64,000 bases of DNA from an uncultured Nostocoides sp. (lineage in GTDB: Bacteria > Actinomycetota > Actinomycetes > Actinomycetales > Dermatophilaceae). The translations under genes were made by a program, and so were the position numbers. The notes beneath the pieces are model-generated. The model did not search any database. It was not told the DNA's origin and was given only the letters and a program-made list of their open reading frames with translations. Below are positions 53,894 to 63,877 of this stretch, piece by piece; the stretch's first letter is position 1, and each line of letters starts with the position of its first letter. Location of the stretch: NCBI GenBank assembly GCA_937873315.1, contig CALMQX010000033.1:304795-368794 (forward strand), in the 5' to 3' direction.

Positions 53894-54511
53894 GTGGAAT
53901 TGAGGGAGGCTATTCGCCGTCGCCGCATGGTCCGTCGTTTCGACCCGTCGCGGGAGGTGCCGCTCGCCCTGGTGCGGGACCTGGTGGCGCTCGGGGTGCG
54001 GGCCCCCTCGGCGGGCTTTTCCCAAGGGTGGGACTTCGTTGCGCTGAGTTCCCCGGCGGCCCGTGAGCGCTTTTGGTCCGCCGCCGCGCAGGACGCCGAT
54101 GAGGATGGCTGGCGGCGCGGCGTGAGTGCCGCCCCGGTGCTCATCCTGTGTCTATCCGATCCGCAGGCCTATCTGGATCGGTATGCCGCCCCGGACAAAG
54201 GGTGGACCGACCGCTCGCTGGAGCACTGGCCGATTCCGTACTGGGATACCGACGTCGCCATGGCCGCCATGCAGATTCTTTTGGGTGCCGTCGACGCGGG
54301 CGTGGGCGCGCTCTTCTTTGGGGTGCCCACACCTAGCCACGACGCGGTACGAGCGGCCTTCGAGATCCCCGCTGATCGACGCCTAGTGGGGGTCATCGCG
54401 CTGGGTTTCGAGCAGACTCGGGTATCCGGCTCCGCGCGGACCCGACGCCGGCGCACCCTCGATGAGGTCCTCCACCTGGACTCCTTCGGCGTGCCTCACC
54501 CCGGAGCCTGA
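53894..54511 (+). CDS. nitroreductase family flavoprotein
   Basis: A 205-aa FMN-dependent NAD(P)H oxidoreductase. FMN contacts: RRRRMVRRF at the N-terminus, RAPSAGFSQGW, and the later GALFFGVP. Reduces nitro compounds or quinones; natural substrate unknown. GTG start is 6 bases after CACACT, the same weak hexamer as before the RibD-like gene, and GGAGG is too close to act as a normal ribosome site. Confidence 0.9.
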   Translation: MELREAIRRRRMVRRFDPSREVPLALVRDLVALGVRAPSAGFSQGWDFVALSSPAARERFWSAAAQDADEDGWRRGVSAAPVLILCLSDPQAYLDRYAAPDKGWTDRSLEHWPIPYWDTDVAMAAMQILLGAVDAGVGALFFGVPTPSHDAVRAAFEIPADRRLVGVIALGFEQTRVSGSARTRRRRTLDEVLHLDSFGVPHPGA

Positions 54512-54535
54512 GCGCGGTGGGCGAGGATGACGCGC

Positions 54536-56986
54536 ATGGCCCGATCCGCAGCACCTCCCCCACCCCCCGACGACGACGAACGCATCGTCGACATCGACGT
54601 CGAGCAGGAGATGCAGGCGGCCTTCCTCGAGTACTCCTATAGCGTCATCTACAGCCGCGCATTGCCTGATGCCCGCGATGGGCTCAAGCCCGTCCAGCGA
54701 CGAATCCTGTACGGCATGCACGAGTTGGGCTTGCGCCCCGATCGCCCGCATGTGAAGTCGAGCCGGGTCGTCGGCGAGGTCATGGGCAAGTACCACCCGC
54801 ACGGGGACCAGGCAATCTACGACGCCCTGGTGCGGATGGCGCAGCCGTTCACTATGCGGCTGCCGCTGGTTGATGGGCATGGCAACTTCGGCTCGCTGGA
54901 TGACGGACCCGCAGCGTCGCGGTACACCGAGGCCCGGATGGCTCCGGCGGCGCTGCTCATGGTGACCGGGCTCGACGAGGAGACCGTCGACTACGTCCCG
55001 AATTACGACGATTCGATGACCCAACCGGGGGTTCTGCCTGCGGCCTACCCCAACCTCATCGTCAATGGCGCCAGCGGGATCGCCGTGGGCATGGCCACCC
55101 AGATGCCGCCGCACAATCTGGTCGAGGTCATTGGTGCGGCCCGCCACCTGATCGCCCATCCGAGCTGTTCGCTGGATGACCTGATGAAGTTCGTTCCCGG
55201 ACCCGATCTGCCGGCCGGCGGCCGGATTGTCGGCCTCGACGGCATTCGGGATGCCTATCTGACCGGTCGAGGGACCTTCCGCACCCGGGCCACCGCCCGG
55301 GTCGAGAAGCTGACCCCACGCCGGATGGGGATCGTCGTCACCGAACTGCCATATCTGGTCGGTCCCGAGAAGGTCATCGAGCGGGTCAAGACCCTCGTGC
55401 AAGGCAAGAAGCTCCAGGGCATCTCGGACGTCAAGGACCTCACCGATCGAGCCCACGGCTTGCGTTTGGTCTTCGAGATCAAGAACGGCTTCCACCCCGA
55501 AGCGGTGCTGGAGCAGCTCTACAAGTTGACGCCCATGGAGGACAGCTTCGGGATCAACAATGTCGCTCTGGTCGCCGGGCAGCCGCAAACGCTGGGGCTC
55601 AAGGAACTCTTGCGGTGTTTCGTAGACTTCCGCATCGACGTGGTGCGCCGGCGCACCGAGTACCGGCTCGGCAAGCGTCGGGACCGCCTGCACCTGGTGG
55701 AGGGCCTGCTCATCGCGATCGTCGATATCGACGAGGTGATCCAGCTCATCCGCAGCAGTGACGACGTGGCGACCGCCAAGGCCCGGCTTATCGAGGTCTT
55801 CGACCTCTCGGACATCCAGGCGACCTACATTCTGGACCTGCAACTGCGACGGCTGACCAAGTTCAGCCGGATCGAGCTTGAGGCCGAGCGCGATGAACTG
55901 CAGCGCCAGATCACGGAACTCGAGGCCATCCTGGGTGACGAGAAGTTGCTGCACCGGATGGTCTCGACCGAGTTGGCCGAGGTGGCCAAGGCGCATGGGA
56001 CTCCTCGGCGCACGGTGCTGCTGGAGTCCGCGGGGGCGCCGGTCTCGGCCACGACGCCGCTGGAGGTCGCCGACGATCCCTGCTGGGTGTTGCTCTCGGC
56101 GACCGGGTTGTTGGCCCGGACATCAAATGGCGACCCCGTGCCCAGCGAGGGCAATCGCGCCAAGCACGACGCCATCGTGGGTGCGGTACGCACCAGCGCA
56201 CGAGGCGAGTTCGCGCTGGTCACCTCCCGTGGGCGGATGATCCGCCTCTCCGCCCTTGAGCTCCCCGCGCTGCCACCCTTGGGCGGCGCGCCCGCGCTCT
56301 CTGGTGGCGCGCCGCTCGCGGCATATGTCGATCTGCCCAAGGGCGAGGAGCCCTTGACCATCGTCTCGCTCAGCGAATCGAGTCCGGGGGTTGCCCTCGG
56401 TACGGCGCAGGGCGTGGTCAAACGAGTCACGACCGACTACCCCCGTGGGAACGACTGGGAAGCGATCACGCTCAAGGATGGCGACACCGTGGTGGGTGCG
56501 GCCGAATTGGTCAGCGGCGAGGAGGACCTGGTCTTCATCACCTCGGACGCCCAATTGTTGAGGTTTGGTGCGGCGTCGGTGCGCCCTCAGGGCCGAGCGG
56601 CCGGGGGCATGGCCGGTATCCGCCTGGGCGCGCGTCAGCGAGCGCTCTTCTTCGGCGCCGTGAACCCGGACCTGGACGCGGTCGTCGTCACCGCCAGTGG
56701 GTCGTCCTCAGCCCTGCCCGGAACCCAAGCCGGCGCGATCAAGGTCACGCCCTATGCCGAGTACCCCGCCAAAGGGCGCGCCACCGGTGGCGTTCGAGCC
56801 CATCGTTTCCTCAAGGGCGAGGACACCCTTGTGGTGGCTTGGGCGGGGGCACTGCCAGCCCGGGCCTGCGGCCCGGGCGGTGTAGCCCTAGAACTGCCCC
56901 CCGCCTCGGGCAAGCGGGATGGTTCAGGCACGCCATATGCCGCGGTCATCGCCGGTATTGGCGCTCCAGTTCCCCACGTTACCTAA
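54536..56986 (+). CDS. parC: DNA topoisomerase IV subunit A
   Basis: An 816-aa type IIA topoisomerase subunit. Active-site Tyr in ASRYTEAR (about 129), [18 protein letters not shown], and the coiled-coil gate. The C-terminal propeller lacks the GyrA box (QRRGGKG form), which argues for ParC rather than GyrA. GAGGA is 8 bases before the second ATG (MARSAAP), chosen as start; the first ATG, three codons earlier, overlaps that site. parE lies 5 kb downstream on the opposite strand, across a sugar operon. Confidence 0.93.
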   Translation: MARSAAPPPPPDDDERIVDIDVEQEMQAAFLEYSYSVIYSRALPDARDGLKPVQRRILYGMHELGLRPDRPHVKSSRVVGEVMGKYHPHGDQAIYDALVRMAQPFTMRLPLVDGHGNFGSLDDGPAASRYTEARMAPAALLMVTGLDEETVDYVPNYDDSMTQPGVLPAAYPNLIVNGASGIAVGMATQMPPHNLVEVIGAARHLIAHPSCSLDDLMKFVPGPDLPAGGRIVGLDGIRDAYLTGRGTFRTRATARVEKLTPRRMGIVVTELPYLVGPEKVIERVKTLVQGKKLQGISDVKDLTDRAHGLRLVFEIKNGFHPEAVLEQLYKLTPMEDSFGINNVALVAGQPQTLGLKELLRCFVDFRIDVVRRRTEYRLGKRRDRLHLVEGLLIAIVDIDEVIQLIRSSDDVATAKARLIEVFDLSDIQATYILDLQLRRLTKFSRIELEAERDELQRQITELEAILGDEKLLHRMVSTELAEVAKAHGTPRRTVLLESAGAPVSATTPLEVADDPCWVLLSATGLLARTSNGDPVPSEGNRAKHDAIVGAVRTSARGEFALVTSRGRMIRLSALELPALPPLGGAPALSGGAPLAAYVDLPKGEEPLTIVSLSESSPGVALGTAQGVVKRVTTDYPRGNDWEAITLKDGDTVVGAAELVSGEEDLVFITSDAQLLRFGAASVRPQGRAAGGMAGIRLGARQRALFFGAVNPDLDAVVVTASGSSSALPGTQAGAIKVTPYAEYPAKGRATGGVRAHRFLKGEDTLVVAWAGALPARACGPGGVALELPPASGKRDGSGTPYAAVIAGIGAPVPHVT

Positions 56987-57026
56987 TCGTTACCGGTAGG
57001 GAGGCGTCGCCCCCTTGTCGGGGGTG

Positions 57027-57042
57027 TGTAAACGCTTTTACA
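57027..57042. promoter_or_regulatory. LacI-family operator of the sugar ABC operon
   Basis: TGTAAACGCTTTTACA, arms TGTAAA/TTTACA around CGCT, with the central CG typical of LacI-family sites. 67 bases before the substrate-binding protein start. The lacI-type gene at the end of the same operon is the obvious binder. The 122-base gap 56987-57108 shows no other element. Confidence 0.75.
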
Positions 57043-57108
57043 GTGGCTGTGGTTCCCTCACCGCCGAGGCTCCCGGCCCCGGCGCCAACCGTGAAATGGA
57101 GGCGGGCT

Positions 57109-58479
57109 ATGGCCCTGAACTCACCTCGCCGCACGGCATCGGCATTCGCCGGTGTCGCCGTGGCATCCCTCGCTCTCGCTGCATGTGGTGGCGGGTCTTC
57201 GGACCCGAGTGGCTCGGCAGCCGGCACTGACACCAAGGACTACAGCAAGTGGTGTGACCTCAAGTCCGAGCTCCAGGGCAAGACCGTCACGGTCTACACC
57301 TCGATCATTGCTCCCGAGGACGTCCAGCAGAAGAACTCCTACAAGCCTTTCGAGGAGTGCACCGGCGTCACCATCAACTACCAGGGTGACAAGGAGTTCG
57401 AGAAGAACCTCCCCCAGCGCGCCCAGACCGGCACCCTGCCGGACGTCGCCTACATCCCGCAGCCGGGTCTGCTCAAGACCATGGTTGACACCGGCAAGGC
57501 CATCCCGGCCTCCGACTCGGTGATCAAGCTCATCGACGAGAACTTCGGCCCGGACTGGAAGAAGTACGGCACCGTCGACGACACCGTCTACTCGGCACCG
57601 CTCGGCGCCAACGTGAAGTCCTACGTCTGGTACTCGCCCAAAAAGTTTGCCGAGAAGGGCTACACCGTTCCCAAGACCTGGGACGAGCTCATGACGCTCA
57701 CCGCCAAGATCGCGGCGGACGACGCAGCGGCCAAGCCGTGGTGTGCGGGCTTCGGCTCGGGTACCGCGACCGGGTGGCCGGGCACCGACTGGGTCGAGGA
57801 CCTCGTGCTCCGCGTTGCCGACAAGGACACCTACGACAAGTGGGTCGAGCACAAGATCCCCTTCAACGACCCCAAGATCGCGGAGGCCCTGGGCAAGGCT
57901 GCGGCCATCCTCAAGGACCCGAAGTACTCCAACGGTGGCTATGGCGCTCCCAAGACCATCGCCACGACGACCTTCCAGGATGGCGGTCTGCCGATCCTCA
58001 CCGGCAAGTGCTACATGCACCGCCAGGCGTCCTTCTACGGCACCATGTGGCCCAAGGGCACCAAGGTCGCTGCGGATGGCGACGCGTGGGCCTTCTACCT
58101 GCCGTCGATGAATGACACCAAGCCAGTCCTCGGCGGTGGCGAGTTCGTGCTCACCTTCCGGGACGCTCCCGAGGTCAAGGCGTTCGCTGCCTACCTGGCC
58201 TCCGGCGACTGGGCCAACAACAAGGCCAAGGCCACCCCGACCGGTGGCTGGCTGAGCGCCAACAAGAAGCTCGACCCGGCCAACCTGGTGTCCCCGCTCG
58301 ACAAGCAGTCGGTGGCGATCCTCACGGACCCGGCCGCGGTCTTCCGCTTCGACGGCTCCGACCTGATGCCCTCCTCGGTGGGCGCGGGCAGCTTCTGGAC
58401 CGAGATGACCAACTGGGTCACCGGACAGGATGACGCCACCACGCTGGCCAACATCGAGAAGTCCTGGCCTACCAGCTGA
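57109..58479 (+). CDS. carbohydrate ABC transporter substrate-binding lipoprotein
   Basis: A 456-aa extracellular CUT1-family solute-binding protein. Signal peptide with lipobox LAAC (Cys about 25). The mature N-terminus and the TLPDVAYIPQPGLLKTM region suggest the alpha-glucoside (AglE-like) subgroup, by recollection. GGAGG is upstream of the ATG. Codons are almost all G/C-ending and the gene is closed by a strong hairpin, consistent with much higher expression than the permeases. Confidence 0.92.
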   Translation: MALNSPRRTASAFAGVAVASLALAACGGGSSDPSGSAAGTDTKDYSKWCDLKSELQGKTVTVYTSIIAPEDVQQKNSYKPFEECTGVTINYQGDKEFEKNLPQRAQTGTLPDVAYIPQPGLLKTMVDTGKAIPASDSVIKLIDENFGPDWKKYGTVDDTVYSAPLGANVKSYVWYSPKKFAEKGYTVPKTWDELMTLTAKIAADDAAAKPWCAGFGSGTATGWPGTDWVEDLVLRVADKDTYDKWVEHKIPFNDPKIAEALGKAAAILKDPKYSNGGYGAPKTIATTTFQDGGLPILTGKCYMHRQASFYGTMWPKGTKVAADGDAWAFYLPSMNDTKPVLGGGEFVLTFRDAPEVKAFAAYLASGDWANNKAKATPTGGWLSANKKLDPANLVSPLDKQSVAILTDPAAVFRFDGSDLMPSSVGAGSFWTEMTNWVTGQDDATTLANIEKSWPTS

Positions 58480-58496
58480 CGACTCAACCCATATCT

Positions 58497-58528
58497 CTGG
58501 TGGGCGGGGCAACCGCCCCGCCCACCAG
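58497..58528 (+). terminator. intercistronic hairpin after the substrate-binding protein gene
   Basis: A perfect 14-bp stem (CTGGTGGGCGGGGC and its complement) with loop AACC, no T-tract. Probably stabilises the upstream mRNA 3' end and lowers read-through to the permease genes. Confidence 0.8.
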
Positions 58529-58565
58529 GGCTATGCCGTTCTGATCTCTAGCTTGGAGGTGAATT

Positions 58566-59609
58566 GTGTTCGTCACGCACGTCGCCACAACTGTGGCCAC
58601 TGAAACAGCAGGGCAAAAGTTCACGAGTCTCGCCCTGGGACTGGTGGTATTCGCTGCCGTATTCGTAGGAATCCTTCTCATTGCGTCGGCCTTCAAGGGG
58701 CGCACAGGTGAGCGCGTTCAAGCGATCGCCTTTGTCGGGCCGACCATCCTGTTCATTGCACTTGCGCTGGTCTACCCAGCGATCCTCACGATTCGGCGCG
58801 CCTTCTACAGCGGCAAGTTCTTCGACCTCAATCTGGGCACCCCGCGCTCGCGCGGCAAGTTCGTCGGACTCGAGAACTTCGAGAAGCTCTGGACCACCCC
58901 CGGGTTGCCCGAGGTGCTTCGTAATACCGCCCTCTGGGTGATCCTGGTTCCTCTGGTTTCCACGGCGTTGGGCCTGCTCTACGCCATGCTCATCGACCGG
59001 GCAAAAGGCGAGGCGGTCGCCAAGGCGCTCATCTTCCTTCCCATGGCGATTTCCATGGTGGGTGCGACGCTGATCTGGAAGTTCGTCTACAACTACAACG
59101 GCTCGACCAATGCTGATGGCACCCCCGGAACCCAGATCGGCATCATCAACGCCATCTGGACCAAGCTCGGTGGCGCACCCATCGACTTCCTGGGCACGCC
59201 ATTCATCAACACCCTGGCCCTGATCGTGATCTTGATCTGGATCCAGGCGGGATTCGCCATGACCGTGCTTTCGGCAGCGATCAAGGCCATCCCGGACGAG
59301 ATTCTCGAGGCCGCTCGGATGGATGGGGTGAGCGGGTTCAAGATGTTCCGCTTCATCACCCTGCCGAGCATCCGCTCCTCGGTCATCGTCGTGCTCACCA
59401 CGATTGCCATCGGCACGCTGAAGGCCTTCGATATCGTCCAGGCCGCCTCGGGTGGCAAGTTGCATGACTCGGTCCTCGCGAACGAGTTCTACACACGCTC
59501 CTTTGTGACTCAGGAGCCGGGTCTCGGTGCGGCCATCGCCATCGTGATCTTCGTCCTGGTGATGCCGATCATCGTCTTCAACGTCATCCAGCTGCGGAAG
59601 GACGCCTGA
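58566..59609 (+). CDS. sugar ABC transporter permease 1 (MalF/AglF type)
   Basis: A 347-aa inner-membrane protein with about seven or eight segments and the EAA loop EAARMDGVSGFKMFRFITLP near residue 245 that docks on the ATPase. GTG start with GGAGGTGA at correct spacing. Followed by permease 2 with a TGATG one-base overlap. Confidence 0.93.
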   Translation: MFVTHVATTVATETAGQKFTSLALGLVVFAAVFVGILLIASAFKGRTGERVQAIAFVGPTILFIALALVYPAILTIRRAFYSGKFFDLNLGTPRSRGKFVGLENFEKLWTTPGLPEVLRNTALWVILVPLVSTALGLLYAMLIDRAKGEAVAKALIFLPMAISMVGATLIWKFVYNYNGSTNADGTPGTQIGIINAIWTKLGGAPIDFLGTPFINTLALIVILIWIQAGFAMTVLSAAIKAIPDEILEAARMDGVSGFKMFRFITLPSIRSSVIVVLTTIAIGTLKAFDIVQAASGGKLHDSVLANEFYTRSFVTQEPGLGAAIAIVIFVLVMPIIVFNVIQLRKDA

Positions 59610-60577
59610 TGAGCACTGCAACTCCTCCCCCGGTTCCCGAGACGGTGGCCGACGTGGCCGTTGACCAGGCCGCAAAGGCTGACGTCGTGGGTTCGGCGCG
59701 CAAGAAGGCCAAGTCGGCCGCCGGCAACGCCGCTCGTGCGATCACCTCCCCGTGGGCCTCGGTCTTCGCGATCGTCATGGCGATCGCTTGGACGACGCCA
59801 ACGATGGGGCTCTTCGTCACCTCATTCCGAGAGCAGAAGGACATCGTCACCAGCGGTTGGTGGCAGGCTCTGTCGACCCCCGTGTCGCTGGAGAACTACG
59901 GGGCCGCATTCAATGGGAACGCGGACAATGGGTACCCGATGTCGGAGTTCTTCGTGAACTCGCTCGTCATCGCTATTCCCTGCGTCTTCCTCCCGCTGCT
60001 GCTCGCGTCGTTGGCGGCGTACGCCTTTGCCTGGATCGACTTCCCCTTCCGCAATGCCCTCTTTGTCGCGGTCTTCGCCCTCCAGGTGGTCCCGCTGCAG
60101 ATCGCATTGCTTCCGCTGGCGAAGATCTTCCAGGACATGGGTATCGGTGGTTCATTCTGGGCCTTGTGGCTATCGCACTCGGCCTTCGCACTACCCCTTG
60201 CCGTCTACCTGCTGCACAACTTCATGAAGGAGATTCCGGCCTCTTTGCTGGAAGCAGCACGGGTCGATGGCGCGGGTCACGTTCGGACCTTCTTCCAGGT
60301 CCTGCTGCCGCTCATCACCCCGGCGCTGGCGTCCTTCGGCATCTTCCAGTTCCTCTGGGTCTGGAATGACCTGCTGGTCGCACTCACCATGCTGGGCGGC
60401 GACTTGGCTCGAGCCCCGATGACCATGGCCCTGACCAACCTCAGCGGTCAGTGGGGCGACAAGTGGTACCTCACCTCCGCCGGCGCGTTCATCTCGATCG
60501 CGGTGCCGGTTGCGGTCTTCTTGTCACTTCAGCGCTACTTTGTGCGCGGCCTCCTCGCAGGCGGTACGAAGGGCTGA
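59609..60577 (+). CDS. sugar ABC transporter permease 2 (MalG/AglG type)
   Basis: A 322-aa inner-membrane protein. A 50-residue Ala/Lys cytosolic extension precedes six membrane segments; EAA loop is EAARVDGAGHVRTFFQVLLP. Works with permease 1. No ATP-binding subunit is encoded in this operon, so a shared ATPase of the MsiK type elsewhere is likely. Confidence 0.93.
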   Translation: MSTATPPPVPETVADVAVDQAAKADVVGSARKKAKSAAGNAARAITSPWASVFAIVMAIAWTTPTMGLFVTSFREQKDIVTSGWWQALSTPVSLENYGAAFNGNADNGYPMSEFFVNSLVIAIPCVFLPLLLASLAAYAFAWIDFPFRNALFVAVFALQVVPLQIALLPLAKIFQDMGIGGSFWALWLSHSAFALPLAVYLLHNFMKEIPASLLEAARVDGAGHVRTFFQVLLPLITPALASFGIFQFLWVWNDLLVALTMLGGDLARAPMTMALTNLSGQWGDKWYLTSAGAFISIAVPVAVFLSLQRYFVRGLLAGGTKG

Positions 60578-60590
60578 TCGCCGGATACGG

Positions 60591-60641
60591 GGACCCCAGC
60601 GGCCCGCCAGCATCGGCATCGATGTGGTGGCCCTGGGGTCC
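60591..60641 (+). terminator. bulged hairpin between permease 2 and lacI
   Basis: Stem GGACCCCAG with CTGGGGTCC, continued inward after small bulges by GGCC/GGCC and GCCA/TGG, around a loop near 60610-60624. No T-tract. It likely limits read-through into the regulator gene. Confidence 0.65.
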
Positions 60642-60674
60642 TCGTCCCGGTCCGCATACACAGAGCAGGTAACC

Positions 60675-61718
60675 ATGGCTGACCAACCTCAGGGACGATC
60701 CCGGGTGAGCACGATCAATGACGTCGCAGCAAAGGCCGGCGTCTCGGTAGCCACGGTTTCCCGCGCCTTGCGGGGCCTGGATCGAGTGTCCGCAGCCACC
60801 CGCGAGCGGGTCATCCGGGTGGCTGAAGAGCTCGAGTATGTCGCCTCCCCCACCGCCACCTCATTGGCCTCGGGGCGCACGCGAGTCGTCGGGGTCATTG
60901 CGCCCTTCCTGACGCGGTGGTTCTTCGTCACCCTCGTGAGCGCGATCGAGAAGACCCTGCGGCAGCACGGCCACCATGTCCTCCTGCTCGATCTCGAAGC
61001 GGACACCTTCGATGAGCGCCTCACGCTCACTCCGGATCTGCTCTGGAAGCGGGTGGATGGGCTGATTGCCCTCAACCTGCCCATCCACCCCGAAGAGCTC
61101 GAGTTGATCGATCGCTTGGACCTCCCCCTCGTTGCTATCGGAACCCCGATTCCCGGCCGACGTTGCGTCCGGATTGACGATGCTGGCGCCATGCATACCG
61201 CGACGGAACACCTGATCTCCTTGGGCCACACCGAGATTGGCTACGTCGGCGCCGTCCCCTCGAATGCGGCCCACATTCAAACCCCCCAGGAGCGCCTGCG
61301 GGCCTTCCACCAATCCATGGCGCAGGCGGGGCTCCCGGTACGCCGGGACTGGGTGCTTGGTTCGGACTGGACCGCCGAGGCCGCCGCCTCCGACGCCGAA
61401 CGACTCCTGCGCTCGGCACACCGTCCCACTGCGGTCGTTGCTGCATCCGATGAGATCGCGATCGGCGTCCAGGCCGCGGCACGCCGATTGGGACTTCGAC
61501 TTCCCGAAGACCTCTCGATCATCGGGATCGACGACTATGTGCTCTCCGAGGTCCTCGGCATCACCACGGTCCGTCAGGATGTGTCCGCCCAAGGCGCCCG
61601 CGCGGCGCAAATCCTGCTCAGCACCTTGGGCATTGGGGCCAGCGAGGACGAGCGCGAGGGCGAAGTCCTGATGCCAACGCAGCTGGTGATTCGGGAGTCC
61701 TGCGCGGCCCCCAGCTGA
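60675..61718 (+). CDS. LacI family transcriptional regulator
   Basis: A 347-aa repressor. Helix-turn-helix at about 15-40 (TINDVAAKAGVSVATVSRAL) with the hinge helix near residue 55-65, then a periplasmic-binding-protein-like sugar domain (VVGVIAPFL onward). Placed after its transporter genes; the operator at 57027 is its probable target. CAGG before the ATG is a weak ribosome site. Confidence 0.93.
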   Translation: MADQPQGRSRVSTINDVAAKAGVSVATVSRALRGLDRVSAATRERVIRVAEELEYVASPTATSLASGRTRVVGVIAPFLTRWFFVTLVSAIEKTLRQHGHHVLLLDLEADTFDERLTLTPDLLWKRVDGLIALNLPIHPEELELIDRLDLPLVAIGTPIPGRRCVRIDDAGAMHTATEHLISLGHTEIGYVGAVPSNAAHIQTPQERLRAFHQSMAQAGLPVRRDWVLGSDWTAEAAASDAERLLRSAHRPTAVVAASDEIAIGVQAAARRLGLRLPEDLSIIGIDDYVLSEVLGITTVRQDVSAQGARAAQILLSTLGIGASEDEREGEVLMPTQLVIRESCAAPS

Positions 61719-61744
61719 TCAGGCGCTGACCAGGGGCGCATCGA

Positions 61745-63871
61745 TTAGGCGTCGATGCGCTCGCGGTCCACCCGGCGCGAGGAGTCGACGATGAACTCGC
61801 GGCGCGGTCCAACCTCGCCGCCCATGAGTAACTCGAATACCCCAGCAGCACGATCGACATCCTCCAGGGTGACCCTGCGCAAGGTGCGATGACGTGGATC
61901 CATAGTCGTCTCCGCGAGTTGATCGGCATCCATCTCGCCCAGGCCCTTGTACCGCTGGATGGGTTTGATCGACTTGCCACGGCGGTTGAGGTCGGCGAGC
62001 GTGCGCCGCATCTGCTGCTCGGAGTAGGTGTAGATCACCTCATTGGGCTTGCTGCCCGGGTTGATGACCTCGATGCGATGCAGCGGCGGGACTGCGGCAT
62101 ACACCCGCCCGGCGTCGACCAATGGCCTCATGTAGCGGAAGAAGAGGGTGAGCAGCAGGGTCCGAATGTGCGCACCGTCCACGTCGGCATCCGTCATGAT
62201 GATGACCTTGCCGTAGCGAGCTGCCTCGACATCGAAGGTGCGCCCGCTGCCGGCCCCGATTACCTGGATGATCGCCGCGCACTCGGCGTTGCTCAGCATG
62301 TCGGTCAACGATGCCTTCTGGACATTCAGGATCTTGCCGCGGATCGGCAGCAGCGCCTGCACTTCACTGGAACGCGCCAGTTTGGCGGTACCGAGGGCGC
62401 TATCACCCTCGACGATGAAGAGCTCGGTGCGTTCGGTATCTGCACTGCGGCAGTCCGCCAATTTGGCTGGCAGAGAAGACGACTCGAGCGCAGTCTTCCG
62501 GCGCTGGGTCTCCTTGTGCATGCGGGCACTGATCCGAGACTTCATCTCGGCGGTGACCTTCTCCAACACCGTGCGGGCCTGCTTCTTGGTCGCTGCCTTG
62601 CTGGAGGTGAGCAGCGCGGTGAGCTCGGTCTCCACCACCTTGGCGACAATGGCGCGCACGGCCGCCGTCCCCAGGACCTCTTTGGTCTGTCCCTCGAACT
62701 GCGGCTCAGCGAGGCGAACCGTCACCACGGCGGTCAGGCCGGCGAGGATGTCATCCTTGTCGACCTTGTCCTGGCCAACCTTGAGAGTCCGTGCGTTGAG
62801 CTCCATCTGCTTACGGAAGACCTTGAGCAAGGCCTGGTCGAAGCCAGCGATGTGCGTGCCGCCCTTCGGGGTGGCAATGATGTTGACGAAGGAGCTGACC
62901 TTAGCGTCATAGCCGGTCCCCCAGCGCACGGCAATGTCGACACCACATTCGCGCTCGACGTCGGTCGGCGTCATGTGGCCCTGCGCGTCAAGCACGGGCA
63001 CGGTCTCGGTGAACATGCCGGTGCCGGTCAACCGCCAGACATCGGTCACCGGCGGATCGGGCGCCAAGAACTCACAGAACTCGGTGATCCCGCCGTCATG
63101 GACAAAGGTCTCCTCGGTGGGCCGCTCGCCGCGCTCGTCCCGCATGGCGATGGCGAGGCCGGGCACGAGGAAGGACGTCTGGCGGGCCCGCGCCCGCAGC
63201 CCCTCAAGGTCGAAGCCCGCATCTTTGAGGAAAATCTGCCGGTCTGCCCAGTACCGCACCCGGGTCCCGGTGACCCCTCGGCGGACGGATCCCACGATCT
63301 CCAGCTGGCTGTTGTTGGTGTATGCCGTGAAAGCGTGTTCGGGGTCCTTGGTGCCCTTAGCGCCGGCCACATCCGAGAAGACCCCCGGCTCACCCCGACG
63401 GAAACTCATGGCGTAGGTCTTACCGCCGCGATCCACCTCGACGTCCAAGCGTGCCGAGAGCGCGTTGACGACCGAGGCGCCCACGCCATGCAAGCCGCCG
63501 GATGCGGCATACGACCCGGAACCGAACTTCCCACCGGCGTGGAGGCGCGTGTAGACCAACTCGACCCCGCTCAGGCCGGTCTTGGGCTCGATGTCGACCG
63601 GCACTCCACGGCCGTTGTCGCGCACCTCCACCGAGCCATCGCGGTGCAGGATCACCTCGATCCGGTCGCAGTGCCCACCGAGAGCCTCGTCGACGGCGTT
63701 ATCGATGATCTCCCAGAGGCAGTGCATGAGGCCGCGACCGTCGGTGGATCCGATGTACATCCCGGGCCGCTTACGCACGGCCTCAAGCCCCTCGAGCACC
63801 TGGAGATGGTGCGCGGTGTACTCGCTGGCCGACTTGCTGGTCGCCGCCTTCTTCGCTGCTGGACTGGGCAC
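61745..63871 (-). CDS. parE: DNA topoisomerase IV subunit B
   Basis: A 708-aa ATPase/TOPRIM subunit. GHKL motifs IIDNAVDEAL and GGLHGVGASVVNALS; TOPRIM motifs VEGDSALG (about 487) and MTDADVDGAHI (about 558). Decatenates chromosomes with ParC. Assignment to ParE rather than GyrB rests on pairing with parC in the window. GTG start is 6 bases after TAGCCT. Confidence 0.92.
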   Translation of the reverse strand: MPSPAAKKAATSKSASEYTAHHLQVLEGLEAVRKRPGMYIGSTDGRGLMHCLWEIIDNAVDEALGGHCDRIEVILHRDGSVEVRDNGRGVPVDIEPKTGLSGVELVYTRLHAGGKFGSGSYAASGGLHGVGASVVNALSARLDVEVDRGGKTYAMSFRRGEPGVFSDVAGAKGTKDPEHAFTAYTNNSQLEIVGSVRRGVTGTRVRYWADRQIFLKDAGFDLEGLRARARQTSFLVPGLAIAMRDERGERPTEETFVHDGGITEFCEFLAPDPPVTDVWRLTGTGMFTETVPVLDAQGHMTPTDVERECGVDIAVRWGTGYDAKVSSFVNIIATPKGGTHIAGFDQALLKVFRKQMELNARTLKVGQDKVDKDDILAGLTAVVTVRLAEPQFEGQTKEVLGTAAVRAIVAKVVETELTALLTSSKAATKKQARTVLEKVTAEMKSRISARMHKETQRRKTALESSSLPAKLADCRSADTERTELFIVEGDSALGTAKLARSSEVQALLPIRGKILNVQKASLTDMLSNAECAAIIQVIGAGSGRTFDVEAARYGKVIIMTDADVDGAHIRTLLLTLFFRYMRPLVDAGRVYAAVPPLHRIEVINPGSKPNEVIYTYSEQQMRRTLADLNRRGKSIKPIQRYKGLGEMDADQLAETTMDPRHRTLRRVTLEDVDRAAGVFELLMGGEVGPRREFIVDSSRRVDRERIDA

Positions 63872-63877
63872 GCGGCC

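Noticed and set aside
54383..55996. 537-aa open frame on the minus strand
   Set aside because: Fully antisense to parC, no recognisable domain; product of GC-rich third positions.
54536..56986. gyrA
   Set aside because: The C-terminal half lacks the GyrA box and the gene pairs with a parE-type gene; gyrA normally sits beside gyrB near the origin.
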